Assembly: GCA_022510865.1 (NCBI GenBank)
Contig: JAFLSQ010000011.1
Span: forward strand, 1 to 59,216
Length of the DNA stretch: 59,216 bases
Reading direction: 5' to 3'
Source of the DNA: Treponema sp.
GTDB lineage: Bacteria; Spirochaetota; Spirochaetia; Treponematales; Treponemataceae
In this document: positions 7,725 to 16,944 of the stretch, piece after piece
How positions within the stretch are numbered: the stretch's first letter is position 1
How the letters are laid out: the number at the start of each line of letters is the position of its first letter
Notes under the pieces: model-generated
Told to the model about the DNA's origin: nothing
Seen by the model: only the letters and a program-made list of their open reading frames with translations
Database searches by the model: none
Made by a program: the position numbers and the translations under genes

Positions 7725-9593
7725 TCACTGCGTCTCCGCCACAATCTCCGTGATAATTTGCAGGACTGACCGCCCGAATTCCTCCGCCTTCACGCTCCCG
7801 ATTCCGTAAATATTCAGAAGCTCGCCCTTTGTCCGTGGTTTTTTCGCGGCAAAATCCAGCAGAGTTTTGTCACCAAAAATCACGTAAGGCGGCACGTTCA
7901 TATCATCCGCCTTGTGTTTCCGCCATTTTTTCAGCGACTCGATAATCTGAGCGGCAACCTCGTCGTCCTTTTCAGGCTCTTCAATCACGATTTTTCTGCA
8001 CGCCGATTTTTTCGCGAATTTCATCTGGGAAAAATCGTTCATGGGCAGAGAAATCTGGCTTCTGTTCACAAGAAACGATTTTCCTGCGGCAGTGATTGTC
8101 AGGATGTTGTAGTCGCCGCTGCGCTTGACAAGTCCGCGGGCAATCAGCAGATCCAGAAGCTCGAACCATCCGGATTTTGAAAGCTCCTCGCCAATGTTCC
8201 ATGTGGAGATTTTGTTGTGGCCGTTCTCCAGAATGCGGCTGCTCCGGCTGCCTGTCAGCACGTCGATGATGTACGCCGCGCCGAACCGCTGGTCAGTCCG
8301 GATTATGCACGACATAATTTTTTGCGCAGGAATTGTCATGTCTTTGAGCGGCGCGGCTCCGTTGCGGCAAATATCGCAGCAGTTTTGCGGCGGGTCATCA
8401 TCAGATTCCGGCGGAATGTAATCCTCTCCAAAATAAGAAAGAAGCTGCTTGCGGCGGCAGATTTTCGCGGCCGCAAAATCAATCATTCCTTGCAGCAGAA
8501 TCTCCGCTTTCTGCGGGTCCGCGCTGTCCTGAATCAGAAACCGGATTTTGTGAATGTCTGCCGGAGTGTAAAGAAGCAGGGCGTGTGATTGCAGACCGTC
8601 ACGGCCAGCCCGCCCGATTTCCTGATAATACTCCGCGATGGATTTTGGCAAATCATAATTGATGACAAAGCGGACGTTCGGCTTGTTGATGCCCATCCCG
8701 AACGCGACCGTGGCAACTATAATCTGCACCTCGTCTTTGATGAATTTATCCTGATTTTCCGCGCGAACCGCATCAGGAAGACCGGCGTGATAGCTCAGCA
8801 CCGAATATCCCATTTTGTCCAGTTTCTCCGCGAGCGAGTCCGTCTGCTTGCGCGAGTTGCAGTAAATAATCCCGCTTTCGCCGATGTGCTTTTTTATGCA
8901 CGCAATCACCTGCTCAAGCGCGTTGCGCTTCGGCTGGATTTCCAGAAAAATATTTTCCCGGTTAAAACTGGAGACAAAGACCTCGGGATTTCTCATCCGC
9001 AGATTTTTGATTATGTCCTGCCGCACTTGCTCGGTGGCGGTGGCTGTCAGGGCGAGCATCACCGCATCCGGGAAAAGCGAGCGCACCGAACTGATTTCCA
9101 GATAATCCGGGCGAAAATCATGCCCCCATTCCGAGACGCAGTGCGCCTCATCAATTGTGATGCAGCTGACTGTCACCTGCTCCGAAGAAAGCAAGTCGCG
9201 AATCCGTCCGCTGGACAATCCTTCCGGCGAGACATAAATTATTTTCACTTTTCCCTTTCTGATTTCATCGGCGGCCGCCAGATAATCATTCCATTCGAGG
9301 CTGCTGTTCAGAAAAACCGAGTGAATTCCGCTTGCTTTGAGCGAGGCAACCTGGTCGTGCATGAGCGAGATGAGCGGCGAGACCACGACAGTCACTCCGG
9401 GGAAAATCAGTGCCGGAATCTGATAGCAGACGGATTTTCCGCCTCCTGTGGGCATGACACCAAGAACATCCGTTCCCTTCAAAATTGCGGCGATGATTTC
9501 TTTTTGCAGCGGACGAAACGTGTCGAATCCGAAAACGGTTTTCAGCACGATTTCCGCGCTGGCGTTCACAAATGTTCCGGGCAGGATTTTCAT
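7725..9593 (-). CDS. recQ: ATP-dependent DNA helicase RecQ
   Basis: A 3'-to-5' superfamily 2 helicase for recombination and fork repair. It shows motif 0 and I (FRPLQKEII, MPTGGGKSVCYQIP), the DEAH box (TIDEAHCVSEWGHDFRPDY), TATA, and motif VI (QEIGRAGRDG). The RecQ zinc cysteines are present (CRRKQLLSYFGE, CCDIC). A C-terminal HRDC domain follows (about 545-615: PPYVIFGDKTLLDFA...). At 622 residues it has the standard full-length architecture. The ATG at 9593 is preferred to the upstream in-frame codon because TATAAT ends 6 bases before it. Confidence 0.96.
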   Translation of the reverse strand: MKILPGTFVNASAEIVLKTVFGFDTFRPLQKEIIAAILKGTDVLGVMPTGGGKSVCYQIPALIFPGVTVVVSPLISLMHDQVASLKASGIHSVFLNSSLEWNDYLAAADEIRKGKVKIIYVSPEGLSSGRIRDLLSSEQVTVSCITIDEAHCVSEWGHDFRPDYLEISSVRSLFPDAVMLALTATATEQVRQDIIKNLRMRNPEVFVSSFNRENIFLEIQPKRNALEQVIACIKKHIGESGIIYCNSRKQTDSLAEKLDKMGYSVLSYHAGLPDAVRAENQDKFIKDEVQIIVATVAFGMGINKPNVRFVINYDLPKSIAEYYQEIGRAGRDGLQSHALLLYTPADIHKIRFLIQDSADPQKAEILLQGMIDFAAAKICRRKQLLSYFGEDYIPPESDDDPPQNCCDICRNGAAPLKDMTIPAQKIMSCIIRTDQRFGAAYIIDVLTGSRSSRILENGHNKISTWNIGEELSKSGWFELLDLLIARGLVKRSGDYNILTITAAGKSFLVNRSQISLPMNDFSQMKFAKKSACRKIVIEEPEKDDEVAAQIIESLKKWRKHKADDMNVPPYVIFGDKTLLDFAAKKPRTKGELLNIYGIGSVKAEEFGRSVLQIITEIVAETQ

Positions 9594-9599
9594 ACAATT

Positions 9600-9605
9600 A
9601 TTATA
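9600..9605 (-). promoter_or_regulatory. Leaderless-type extended -10 element of recQ
   Basis: TATAAT preceded by TGC (extended -10), 6 bases before the ATG at 9593. There is no good -35 and no Shine-Dalgarno. Confidence 0.55.
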
Positions 9606-9676
9606 GCACAAAGTAATTTAAATCTCCTTGACTGTCTTGCAAAAAAATCCGCAATCTGATAAATTTACCCGAGTGC

Positions 9677-9759
9677 GCCGGAGTGGTGGAATGGTAGACA
9701 CGACAGACTCAAAATCTGTTGCGAGCAATCGTGTAAGAGTTCAAGTCTCTTCTCCGGTA
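9677..9759 (+). tRNA. tRNA-Leu (anticodon CAA)
   Basis: Acceptor arms GCCGGAG (9677-9683) and CTCCGGT (9752-9758) pair, with A as discriminator. The anticodon stem ACAGA/TCTGT holds the loop CTCAAAA, giving anticodon CAA (9710-9712) for UUG. A long variable arm (GCGA/TCGT) is typical of class II tRNAs. CCA is not encoded. Confidence 0.95.
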
Positions 9760-9765
9760 TTTTTG

Positions 9766-9793
9766 CTTCCCGAATCGGGAAGTTTTGTTTTTT
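9766..9793 (+). terminator. Intrinsic terminator of tRNA-Leu
   Basis: Stem CTTCCCG/CGGGAAG with a 3-base loop followed by TTTTGTTTTTT, starting 6 bases after the tRNA. Confidence 0.85.
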
Positions 9794-9854
9794 AACGGCG
9801 GTTTTCCTGTTGCGGCTTGAACTCGCTCGCGTGGCTCGCTCTGGCTCATTTTCG

Positions 9855-11447
9855 TCAGAAATCTGGTGGGATTGTGGTGCAGAGCCTCCTGAAATCAACT
9901 GCTTCTTTCAAGTGCTCGGCTTGGATTTCCTTGCTTCCCGCGATGTCCGCGATTGTCCGCGCGATTTTCAGGCATGATGAGATTGCCCGCGGCGAGAATC
10001 CGTATCTTTCCGCGGATTGCTCCAAAATCAGTTTGACGCTTGAATCAGTCCTGCAAAATTCAATGATTTGCTGCGGGGACAGCCTCGCATTTTTGATTCC
10101 CTGCCTTGTTCGTTGCGCTGCCACCGCCACCGCAACGCCCCTGCGCAGTTCCTCAGTGCTCATGCCGATGGCTTTACCATGGTCGTCCGTCTCATCGGCT
10201 TCTGGATTGCCGACAAATACGCGCAAGTCAACCCGGTCGAGCAAAGGCGCGGAGAATTTTTTCCAGTACTGGTCAATCGATTTTCCGCTGCAAAGGCATA
10301 TTTTTGTGGGCGAGCCGTAATTTCCGCACGGACACGGGTTCACCGCCATCAGAAGCTGGAAATTAGCGGGATAGGTCGTGGTCCGCCCGGCGCGGCTAAG
10401 GCTGATTGTCCCGCTTTCCAGCGGCACACGGAGCATTTGCAGAACTGATGTGCGGAATTCCGCAGCCTCGTCCAGAAAAAGCACTCCGTTGTGTGCCAGC
10501 GAGATTTCACCGGGACGGCAGTTCGGCCCGCCGCCGCAAATTCCTTCGATTGACGCGGTTTGATGTGGCATTCTGAACGGCGCGGATGTGACAAGCGGCT
10601 GGCTCGGTTTTATCAGCCCGGCGAGCGACCAGATTCTTGTGATTGAATGCGATTCTTCCATTGTAAGAAGCGGAAGCAGAGCCGGGAATTTTTGGATTGC
10701 CATTGTCTTCCCGCACCCGGGCGAGCCAATCGCGATGAGATTATGCCCGCCTGCGGCCGCAATTTGCAGTGCGCGCAGAAGTTTTCCTTGCCCCCGGATT
10801 TCCGCGTACTCAAAGCCCGGCTCTACATCCGCGAACAGAACTTTTTCTGCGGATTTTTCCTCTTGATTTTCGGGACGGCAATCAAATCCCGCTGAATTCA
10901 TTGAGTCGTTTTTTCTGCGGAACAAATCAGGATTTTGCAGCTCCTGCATCGCGTGAAATGCGTTTTCCAGAGTGTCCGCGCCATAGACAAAAACTCCCGG
11001 AACTTCGCGCGCCTCCTGTGCGTTCTGCTGCGGAACAATGCACTTTGTGATTCCCGCTGACAGTGCCGTTGAGACCGCCGCGTTCACGCCTTTTACCGGC
11101 CGGATATTCCCGGAAAGCTCCAGCTCGCCCATCACAAGCACCTGCTCGTCGCAAAAAGTTTTGCCGCCCGCTTCTGACTGCGCTCTGAGCACGCCAAGGG
11201 CAATCGGAAGGTCAAAGCCTGCGCCCTCTTTTTTTAAATCTGCGGGAGAAAGGCTGATCAGAACCCGCTCCGGCGGAAAAGTGAATCCCGCGTTTCTGAT
11301 TGCTGCCTGCATCCTCTCCCGGGATTCCTTGACGGCACCGTCCGCAAGTCCGACAATATCCACGGCAGGAATTCCGCGCCTCAAATCAACCTCCACAGTG
11401 ACAAGCGCGCCCTCATATCCAAAAGGGGAAAATGAATAAATCTGCAT
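9855..11447 (-). CDS. comM: YifB/ComM family Mg-chelatase-like AAA+ ATPase
   Basis: ComM-type hexameric helicases promote branch migration while donor DNA is integrated during natural transformation, and are widespread also in species not known to be competent. The 530-residue protein has the N-terminal Lon-protease-like fold (IYSFSPFGYEGALVTVEVDLRRGIPAVDIVGL), Walker A IGSPGCGKT, Walker B GVLFLDEAAEF, NPCPCGNYG, and the Mg_chelatase C-terminal domain (DLRVFVGNPEADE onward). The ATG at 11447 is chosen over one six codons upstream because AGAGG sits about 6 bases before it. A TfoX-like gene lies elsewhere in the window but is unlinked. Confidence 0.93.
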   Translation of the reverse strand: MQIYSFSPFGYEGALVTVEVDLRRGIPAVDIVGLADGAVKESRERMQAAIRNAGFTFPPERVLISLSPADLKKEGAGFDLPIALGVLRAQSEAGGKTFCDEQVLVMGELELSGNIRPVKGVNAAVSTALSAGITKCIVPQQNAQEAREVPGVFVYGADTLENAFHAMQELQNPDLFRRKNDSMNSAGFDCRPENQEEKSAEKVLFADVEPGFEYAEIRGQGKLLRALQIAAAGGHNLIAIGSPGCGKTMAIQKFPALLPLLTMEESHSITRIWSLAGLIKPSQPLVTSAPFRMPHQTASIEGICGGGPNCRPGEISLAHNGVLFLDEAAEFRTSVLQMLRVPLESGTISLSRAGRTTTYPANFQLLMAVNPCPCGNYGSPTKICLCSGKSIDQYWKKFSAPLLDRVDLRVFVGNPEADETDDHGKAIGMSTEELRRGVAVAVAAQRTRQGIKNARLSPQQIIEFCRTDSSVKLILEQSAERYGFSPRAISSCLKIARTIADIAGSKEIQAEHLKEAVDFRRLCTTIPPDF

Positions 11448-11575
11448 AAGAACCTCTATCTTCATAATTGCCGCAAAAAATCATTTTTACCGATTTTTCT
11501 GTGATTTTTCTGCTTTTTTTTAGAAAAATTATGCGGTTTTCCCGGGTCTGAAAAATCGAAAAAAAAGTTTTATTT

Positions 11576-11605
11576 TTTACCGTTTTAAAAAATCTGTGTT
11601 ATAAT
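11576..11605 (+). promoter_or_regulatory. Promoter of the toroid glycosidase operon
   Basis: -10 TATAAT (11600-11605) with a weak TTTACC -35 about 18 bases upstream. A leader of roughly 40 bases follows, with a TAGGAG Shine-Dalgarno before the GTG at 11650. This is an ordinary leadered promoter. Confidence 0.5.
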
Positions 11606-11649
11606 GTAAGACACGATTTCAGAGAAGTAAAAGTTTTGTAGGAGTTTTT

Positions 11650-13077
11650 GTGAATAAGCACGATTTTCCGAAAATCCATTTTTATGATCAGGATTTTGTT
11701 GATATTTACAACAAGTCTTGGTCATGGGTCTCTTCTTTCTGGCTGAATCCCGAGAGCGGCGAGCAGGATTCGGGCGGGCTTTTTATTTACCCGGAGAACG
11801 ACCAGCTGATAGTGAATCAGTTTGAGTCAATACTCTCATCTTTTTTTCTGGTTTACTCAAACAGGAATTTTGACGGATGCAAGAACATCGATTATTTCTA
11901 TAGAATGCAGGAGAGCAACGGCGCAATCCGAAACAAGTATGATGTGAGAACCAATGAGCCGATTTTGGACAAGAAAAATCCGCAGGGTGTCGGGCTGCCT
12001 CTTTTTGCGTTCGCGGAATACAATCTTTTTCATAAGTCCGCGAACAAAAAGCGCATAAAGGATGTCATGCCTGCGCTGCAAAAATATATGGACTGGCTCA
12101 ACGACAGCTTCCGCAGGGAGAACGGGCTTTATTCGGTGCCGGTCTCTGCAACGGGAATGACGAATTCTCCGCGCGAGGATGTATGCTATCCCGTGGATTT
12201 TAACGCTTGCATGGCAATCAACGCGTCGTATATGTCTGCTTTGGGCGATATTCTGAACGACAAGGAAATCAGTTTTCAGTACAGGAAACTTTATTTTGCA
12301 ATCAAGACAAAAATCAACGCGCTGATGTGGGATAACGACACCGGCTTTTATTATGATTTGGATGAGTCTGAGGCGCGGCTTCCTGTAAAAACTCTTGCCG
12401 CCTACTGGACAATGCTTGCGGAAATTCCGAACGCGGACAAGGCAGAGGTTCTTGTGGCGCATCTGAACAACCCGGAGTCTTTTGGCACGGAGCATCCTTT
12501 TCCTACGCTCTCTGCCGATAATCCGAATTTCAGCGAGGAAGGCAACGGATTTTGCGGAAGCGTCATGCCCGCCTACAATTTCATGGTGATAAAAGGCCTG
12601 GAAAAATACGGCTACTACGAATTCGCGCGCGAATGCGCCATCCGCCATCTTTATTTTGTTCTGGAAGGCTTGATTCCGCACGAGAACAAAGAGCCGGGCG
12701 ACCTGTACGAGGCGTATATGCCGAACAACGAGGGAAAGGCAAAGCGCAACAAAAAAGATTTCGCACGCTCACGTTATATTATCACGGCGGGGCTGTCAAC
12801 AATCGCACTGATGATAGAGAACGTAATCGGGCTTTCAATCAGTCTGCCGCGCAAAACTGTGGACTGGATTATCCCGAACCTTGAGATTATGGGGATTGAG
12901 AAACTTTCGCTCAAACGCAACCTCATCACAATCCTGTCGAACAAAAGTTCCCGGGGCTGGGAGATTCAGATGGAAAGCGAGAAGCTGTACTATTTCACCA
13001 TCAATATTCTGGATCAGAAAAAAAAGACACTTCCGATTCCCAGCGGCAAGTGCTCCATGCTCATAGACAAGCTTTAG
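11650..13077 (+). CDS. Alpha-toroid glycoside hydrolase (GH63/GH37-like, MGH1 type)
   Basis: A probable alpha-glycosidase with an (alpha/alpha)6 barrel. Regions resembling the mannosylglycerate/trehalase-like MGH1 domain include SFWLNPESGEQDSGGLFIYPEN, the DVCYPVDFNACMAINASYMSAL helix pair, MWDNDTGFYYDLDE, LAAYWTMLAEIP, and GSVMPAYNFMVIKGLEKYG followed by LYEAYMPNNEG. Catalytic acids are likely the Asp in the TGMTNSPREDV region and the Glu in LYEAY, by analogy only. It lacks a signal peptide, so it acts in the cytoplasm. The start is GTG behind TAGGAG. The substrate cannot be fixed, and the adjacent phosphorylase and polyphosphate genes suggest central carbohydrate or reserve metabolism. Confidence 0.75.
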   Translation: MNKHDFPKIHFYDQDFVDIYNKSWSWVSSFWLNPESGEQDSGGLFIYPENDQLIVNQFESILSSFFLVYSNRNFDGCKNIDYFYRMQESNGAIRNKYDVRTNEPILDKKNPQGVGLPLFAFAEYNLFHKSANKKRIKDVMPALQKYMDWLNDSFRRENGLYSVPVSATGMTNSPREDVCYPVDFNACMAINASYMSALGDILNDKEISFQYRKLYFAIKTKINALMWDNDTGFYYDLDESEARLPVKTLAAYWTMLAEIPNADKAEVLVAHLNNPESFGTEHPFPTLSADNPNFSEEGNGFCGSVMPAYNFMVIKGLEKYGYYEFARECAIRHLYFVLEGLIPHENKEPGDLYEAYMPNNEGKAKRNKKDFARSRYIITAGLSTIALMIENVIGLSISLPRKTVDWIIPNLEIMGIEKLSLKRNLITILSNKSSRGWEIQMESEKLYYFTINILDQKKKTLPIPSGKCSMLIDKL

Positions 13078-13091
13078 TTTCAGGAGATTTC

Positions 13092-14618
13092 ATGGCTGTC
13101 CCAGAATCAGTGATTGAGATTGGCTCAACGCGGGTCCGGCTTCTTGTTGCCGAATTCACGTCCAACGGAACACAGAATATCATCGACCGCTCCACGCTGC
13201 CGCTTCCATTGGGAAAGGATGTTTTTACCGACGGCGTGATAAGTCAGGAGACTCAGAATCAGCTCATCCAGATTCTAAAGCGTTATGTGGAGCAGCTGTC
13301 TTCCTGGGGAATTGAGCCTTCCGCCACAAACTGCATTGCGCTGAGCGCGTTCAGTGACGCAAAAAACAGCGATACAATCATCGACAGAATTCTTGTGCAG
13401 ACCGGGCTTCGCGTCCACATCATGGACGGAATCGAGGAGAACAAACTTGTCTATCTTGCGGTGACAGACTGCATCAAAGACAACGCCGTGCATCTGCTGG
13501 ATGACACCGTGATTCTTGTTGTAGGCGGAAGCACCACCGAAATCATGATGATGTCTGACGGAAAAATGGCTGGAGTTCACAGCCTGCGCCTTGGAACAGT
13601 CAGAATTGAACAGCAGATTCGCAAGCGCACCAGCTCCTACGATGACATTCAGCGTTATGTCAAGGAATCAATTTACAATACAAAAGGTTTTCTGGAAAAC
13701 GAGCTTAGCCTTGAGCACGTCAAGCAGTTCATCGCGGTTGGCGCGGATGTTTCGCTTGCGGCAATTTTAGTCGGCCATCCGGTCTCAACTTTTTTGTGGG
13801 AGATAGACAAGGCGGATTTTGAGGCCTTTGTCCGCGAGGTTCAGAAATATTCCGTTGATGAGTGCGCGGCGCGCTTCAAACTGCCGTACAGCGAGGCCGA
13901 GACGCTACAAGTTAGCCTTCTGATTTATATGCGTTTTCTGATGTTCACAAAAGCAGAGAAAATGCTCGTCCCGGAGACGAACATCCGCAACGGATTTCTG
14001 CTCAGCAAGATGTCGGATGCGAACGACGAGCTTCTCAAAGAATTCGCCACGCAGATTACAGCCTCCGCGCTTAACCTTCTGCGCAAATATCACGGGGATG
14101 AGCGTCACGCCGAATGCGTTATGATGATTTGCGCCAAACTCTACGATGTGCTCAAGAACGAGCTTGCGCTTGACGACCACGCCCGCACCCTGCTTGAGAC
14201 CGCCGCAATCCTGCACGACATTGGCTCTTTTATCCGTTATGATGACCACAACCTGCACAGCAGTTATATCATCAGGAATTCAGAGATTTTCGGACTTTCA
14301 CGCAAGGACATCACAATCGTCTCTGAGATTGCGAAGTATCACAAAGGCACATCAGTGCCGCAGGACGAGGAGAGCTTTCTGATGCTGCCGCGCAAGGACC
14401 GCATGACAATCCTCAAGCTTACGGTGATTCTGCGCATTGCGGATGCGCTTGACCGTGGCCACATCCAGAAATTCAGCGATATTTCAATCAGACTGGAGAA
14501 CAACAGCCTTGTGATTCAGACAAAAAGCACAAAAAACACGATTCTGGAGAGAATCGCGCTTTCAGAAAAATCCGGGATGTTCGAGTCTGTGTTCGGATAC
14601 AAAGTGATTCTGCTGTGA
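13092..14618 (+). CDS. ppx: Exopolyphosphatase / Ppx-GppA phosphatase with HD domain
   Basis: An ASKHA-fold enzyme that releases phosphate from polyphosphate or pppGpp. The phosphate-loop start VIEIGSTRVRLLVAEF (about 6-21) and the second motif ILVVGGSTTEIMMMSDG (about 137-153) are visible. The C-terminal HD-type domain carries ETAAILHDIGSFIRYDDHN. The 508-residue length matches long Ppx proteins. The ATG at 13092 follows CAGGAGATTTC, a good Shine-Dalgarno, 14 bases after the glycosidase stop. It lies 39 bases upstream of ppk1, the classical pairing of polyphosphate breakdown and synthesis. Confidence 0.88.
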   Translation: MAVPESVIEIGSTRVRLLVAEFTSNGTQNIIDRSTLPLPLGKDVFTDGVISQETQNQLIQILKRYVEQLSSWGIEPSATNCIALSAFSDAKNSDTIIDRILVQTGLRVHIMDGIEENKLVYLAVTDCIKDNAVHLLDDTVILVVGGSTTEIMMMSDGKMAGVHSLRLGTVRIEQQIRKRTSSYDDIQRYVKESIYNTKGFLENELSLEHVKQFIAVGADVSLAAILVGHPVSTFLWEIDKADFEAFVREVQKYSVDECAARFKLPYSEAETLQVSLLIYMRFLMFTKAEKMLVPETNIRNGFLLSKMSDANDELLKEFATQITASALNLLRKYHGDERHAECVMMICAKLYDVLKNELALDDHARTLLETAAILHDIGSFIRYDDHNLHSSYIIRNSEIFGLSRKDITIVSEIAKYHKGTSVPQDEESFLMLPRKDRMTILKLTVILRIADALDRGHIQKFSDISIRLENNSLVIQTKSTKNTILERIALSEKSGMFESVFGYKVILL

Positions 14619-14657
14619 TTTTTCGGGCATGGTCTGAAAATCAGAAATGAGGGGATT

Positions 14658-16784
14658 ATGGAGAACAGATATTTTAACAGAGAGCTTTCGTGGCTGGAAT
14701 TCAACGCGCGTGTGCTTCATCAGGGGCTGAGGAAAGAGCTTCCGCTGATGGAACGCCTGCAATTTCTTTCCATTGTCACTTCAAACTTTGATGAGTTTTT
14801 TCAGGTGCGGGTGGCATCGCTCAAACGCCAGGCAATGGAAAATCCTGAGATTTCTGATATTTCCGGCTTGTCCGCGCAGGTCGCGCTTACCGCAATTTCT
14901 GCGCGTGCCCATCAGATAATCAGAAAGCAGCAGGAATGCCTCATGTCCGATATTCTGCCGGCGTTGTCAGAAAAAGGGCTTGTTTATGTTCCGCCGGAAT
15001 CCTACACGCACTTGCAGTCCGAATTTCTCCATTCGATTTTTGAGACCGATATTTACCCGCTTCTGACTCCTCTGCGCACCGACACAGAGACTTTCCCGAA
15101 CATCAAAAATCTTTCTGTATATGTCGCGTTTCTTTTAAAGCCAATCGCGGGAATCCGCCACACTTCCGAGGAGCTTCGCGGCTCTGATGATTTTCCGCGC
15201 ATTTCTTTTGTGGAGATTCCCGGCGGCATTCAGAATGTTTTCTGGCTTCCCACCGACCGCGCCACGGGCGGAGACAGACCGTTCGCACTTTTGCAGGACA
15301 TAATCACGCTGTGCGGCACGAACCTTTTTCCAGGGTTTCAGGTGGAGCAGTCGCTTTTGTTCAAAGTCTCGCGCGACGCGGATTTTGCCGTGGACGAGGA
15401 TTCTGGGAATTTCATCAGGGCGATGGAGAACGTCCTGATTCAGAGAAAATCCTCGTTTCCGGTGCAGATGACCTGCAATTCCACAAGCGAGAAAATCCGC
15501 GAATTTCTGATGGAAAAACTGGAGCTTGGCGCGGATGATGTTTATTCGGTGGAGCGGATTATAAATCCCGGAGATTTGATGGAGCTTCGCGGCACTGACG
15601 CTGGCGCAGAGCTTTCTTTTGAGCGATGGGAGCATTTTTATCCCGCAGATTTGCCGGAGGACGGGCCTTACTGGGACACGCTGAAAGTCAAGGACAAGAT
15701 TCTGCACGTGCCTTATGAGAGCTATGACCCCGTAGTTAAATTTTTGAGCGATGCGGCTGATGACAGCGGCGTGCTCGCAATCAAAATGACGCTTTACCGC
15801 ACCGGGCGCGACTCGCCAATAATTGACGCGCTTAAACGCGCCGCGCACAACGGAAAGCAGGTGGTTGTTCTTGTTGAGCTTAAGGCGCGTTTTGATGAGG
15901 AGCGCAACATCGCGTGGGCAAACGAGCTGGAGCGCGCGGGCGTGACAGTCATTTACGGGCTTGTGAACCTTAAGGTGCACGCAAAAATCCTGATGGTCAT
16001 TCGCCGGGAAAGCGATACAATCCGCAGGTATGTTCACCTTGCCACCGGAAACTACAATACAAAGACTGCCAAACTTTATTCTGATATTTCGCTGTTTACC
16101 TCGAACCCGCAGATTGCCAACGACGCGACGATGTTCTTTAATCTTGTGACAGGCTATTCAATCCTGCAAAAAATGGATTACCTTGGGATGGCTCCGGTCA
16201 CGCTCAAAAGCAGGCTTCTTTCTATGATTCAGCGTGAGATTGAGCGCAGCACCCCCGGGCAGCCCGGCCTGATTATCGCAAAAATGAACAGCCTCACGCA
16301 CGAGGAGGTGATTGACGCGCTTTACAGGGCAAGCCAGGCTGGTGTGCGCGTTCTGCTGAACATCCGCGGCATTTGTATGCTTGTCCCCGGATTGCCCGGC
16401 CTGAGCGAGAATATCCGCGTGGTCTCGATTGTGGACCGCTATCTGGAGCATTCAAGGATTTTTTACTTCCAGAACGGCGGAACGCCGGAACTGTACTGCG
16501 CCAGCGCGGACTGGATGAGTCGCAACCTTGACCGCCGCATTGAGCTTATGTTCCCGATTCTTGACCACGATGCGTTCGAGGATGTGAAATCCATCTTGGA
16601 CACATATTTTAAAGACAATGTGTGCGCGATGGAACTGCGTCAGAGCGGGGTCTGGGAATGCGTTGAGCGCGGAAAGAAAGACGCGGCTTTTGACGCTCAG
16701 GCGGAGCTGTACCGCAAGTACAAGAAACGCGACGAGGCCCGCCCCAAGAACATTGAGGAGCAGTTTGAGGTGCGGCGCAAGTAA
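14658..16784 (+). CDS. ppk1: Polyphosphate kinase 1
   Basis: PPK1 reversibly polymerises the gamma phosphate of ATP into inorganic polyphosphate. The 708-residue protein has all expected blocks: FNRELSWLEFNARVLHQ (N domain), the region with FDEERNIAWANELERAGVTVIYGL, the phospho-histidine segment LKVHAKILMVIRR, the LATGNYNTKTAKLYSD block, and the C2 block (YCASADWMSRNLDRRIELMFPI). A GAGGGG Shine-Dalgarno precedes the ATG. A hydrophilic tail follows the catalytic core. It is in an operon with the Ppx/GppA gene. Confidence 0.96.
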   Translation: MENRYFNRELSWLEFNARVLHQGLRKELPLMERLQFLSIVTSNFDEFFQVRVASLKRQAMENPEISDISGLSAQVALTAISARAHQIIRKQQECLMSDILPALSEKGLVYVPPESYTHLQSEFLHSIFETDIYPLLTPLRTDTETFPNIKNLSVYVAFLLKPIAGIRHTSEELRGSDDFPRISFVEIPGGIQNVFWLPTDRATGGDRPFALLQDIITLCGTNLFPGFQVEQSLLFKVSRDADFAVDEDSGNFIRAMENVLIQRKSSFPVQMTCNSTSEKIREFLMEKLELGADDVYSVERIINPGDLMELRGTDAGAELSFERWEHFYPADLPEDGPYWDTLKVKDKILHVPYESYDPVVKFLSDAADDSGVLAIKMTLYRTGRDSPIIDALKRAAHNGKQVVVLVELKARFDEERNIAWANELERAGVTVIYGLVNLKVHAKILMVIRRESDTIRRYVHLATGNYNTKTAKLYSDISLFTSNPQIANDATMFFNLVTGYSILQKMDYLGMAPVTLKSRLLSMIQREIERSTPGQPGLIIAKMNSLTHEEVIDALYRASQAGVRVLLNIRGICMLVPGLPGLSENIRVVSIVDRYLEHSRIFYFQNGGTPELYCASADWMSRNLDRRIELMFPILDHDAFEDVKSILDTYFKDNVCAMELRQSGVWECVERGKKDAAFDAQAELYRKYKKRDEARPKNIEEQFEVRRK

Positions 16785-16944
16785 TCTGATTTTTGCCCGT
16801 AAATGCGCAAGGGATATGGAGGGCGCGGAGCGGCCACCGCAACGCAGTGAGGAGGCTGGAGCGAAACGGAACCCGTAATAGCCCGGTTTTTGCCCGCCTG
16901 CGGGCAAAAATGCGCCCGAATTTAAAACTTTTAAGGAGGATTTT
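16785..16944. repeat. GC-rich intergenic element with inverted repeat
   Basis: Between ppk1 and the GH130 gene lies a GC-rich stretch ending in a perfect inverted repeat, TTTTTGCCCGC (16887-16897) and GCGGGCAAAAA (16900-16910). The T-run is on the 5' side on both strands, so it is not a standard terminator. A TTTTTGCCCG start also occurs near 16791. It could be an extragenic repeat, and no gene is seen. A strong AAGGAGG Shine-Dalgarno for the next gene follows near 16933. Confidence 0.45.

Noticed and set aside
9637..9664. Promoter of tRNA-Leu (TTGCAA, then ATAAAT)
   Set aside because: Plausible but the 16-bp spacing and weak hexamers do not separate it from AT-rich background, so not listed as a feature.
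16887..16910. Terminator of ppk1
   Set aside because: T-run is on the 5' side of the stem and A-run on the 3' side, on both strands.
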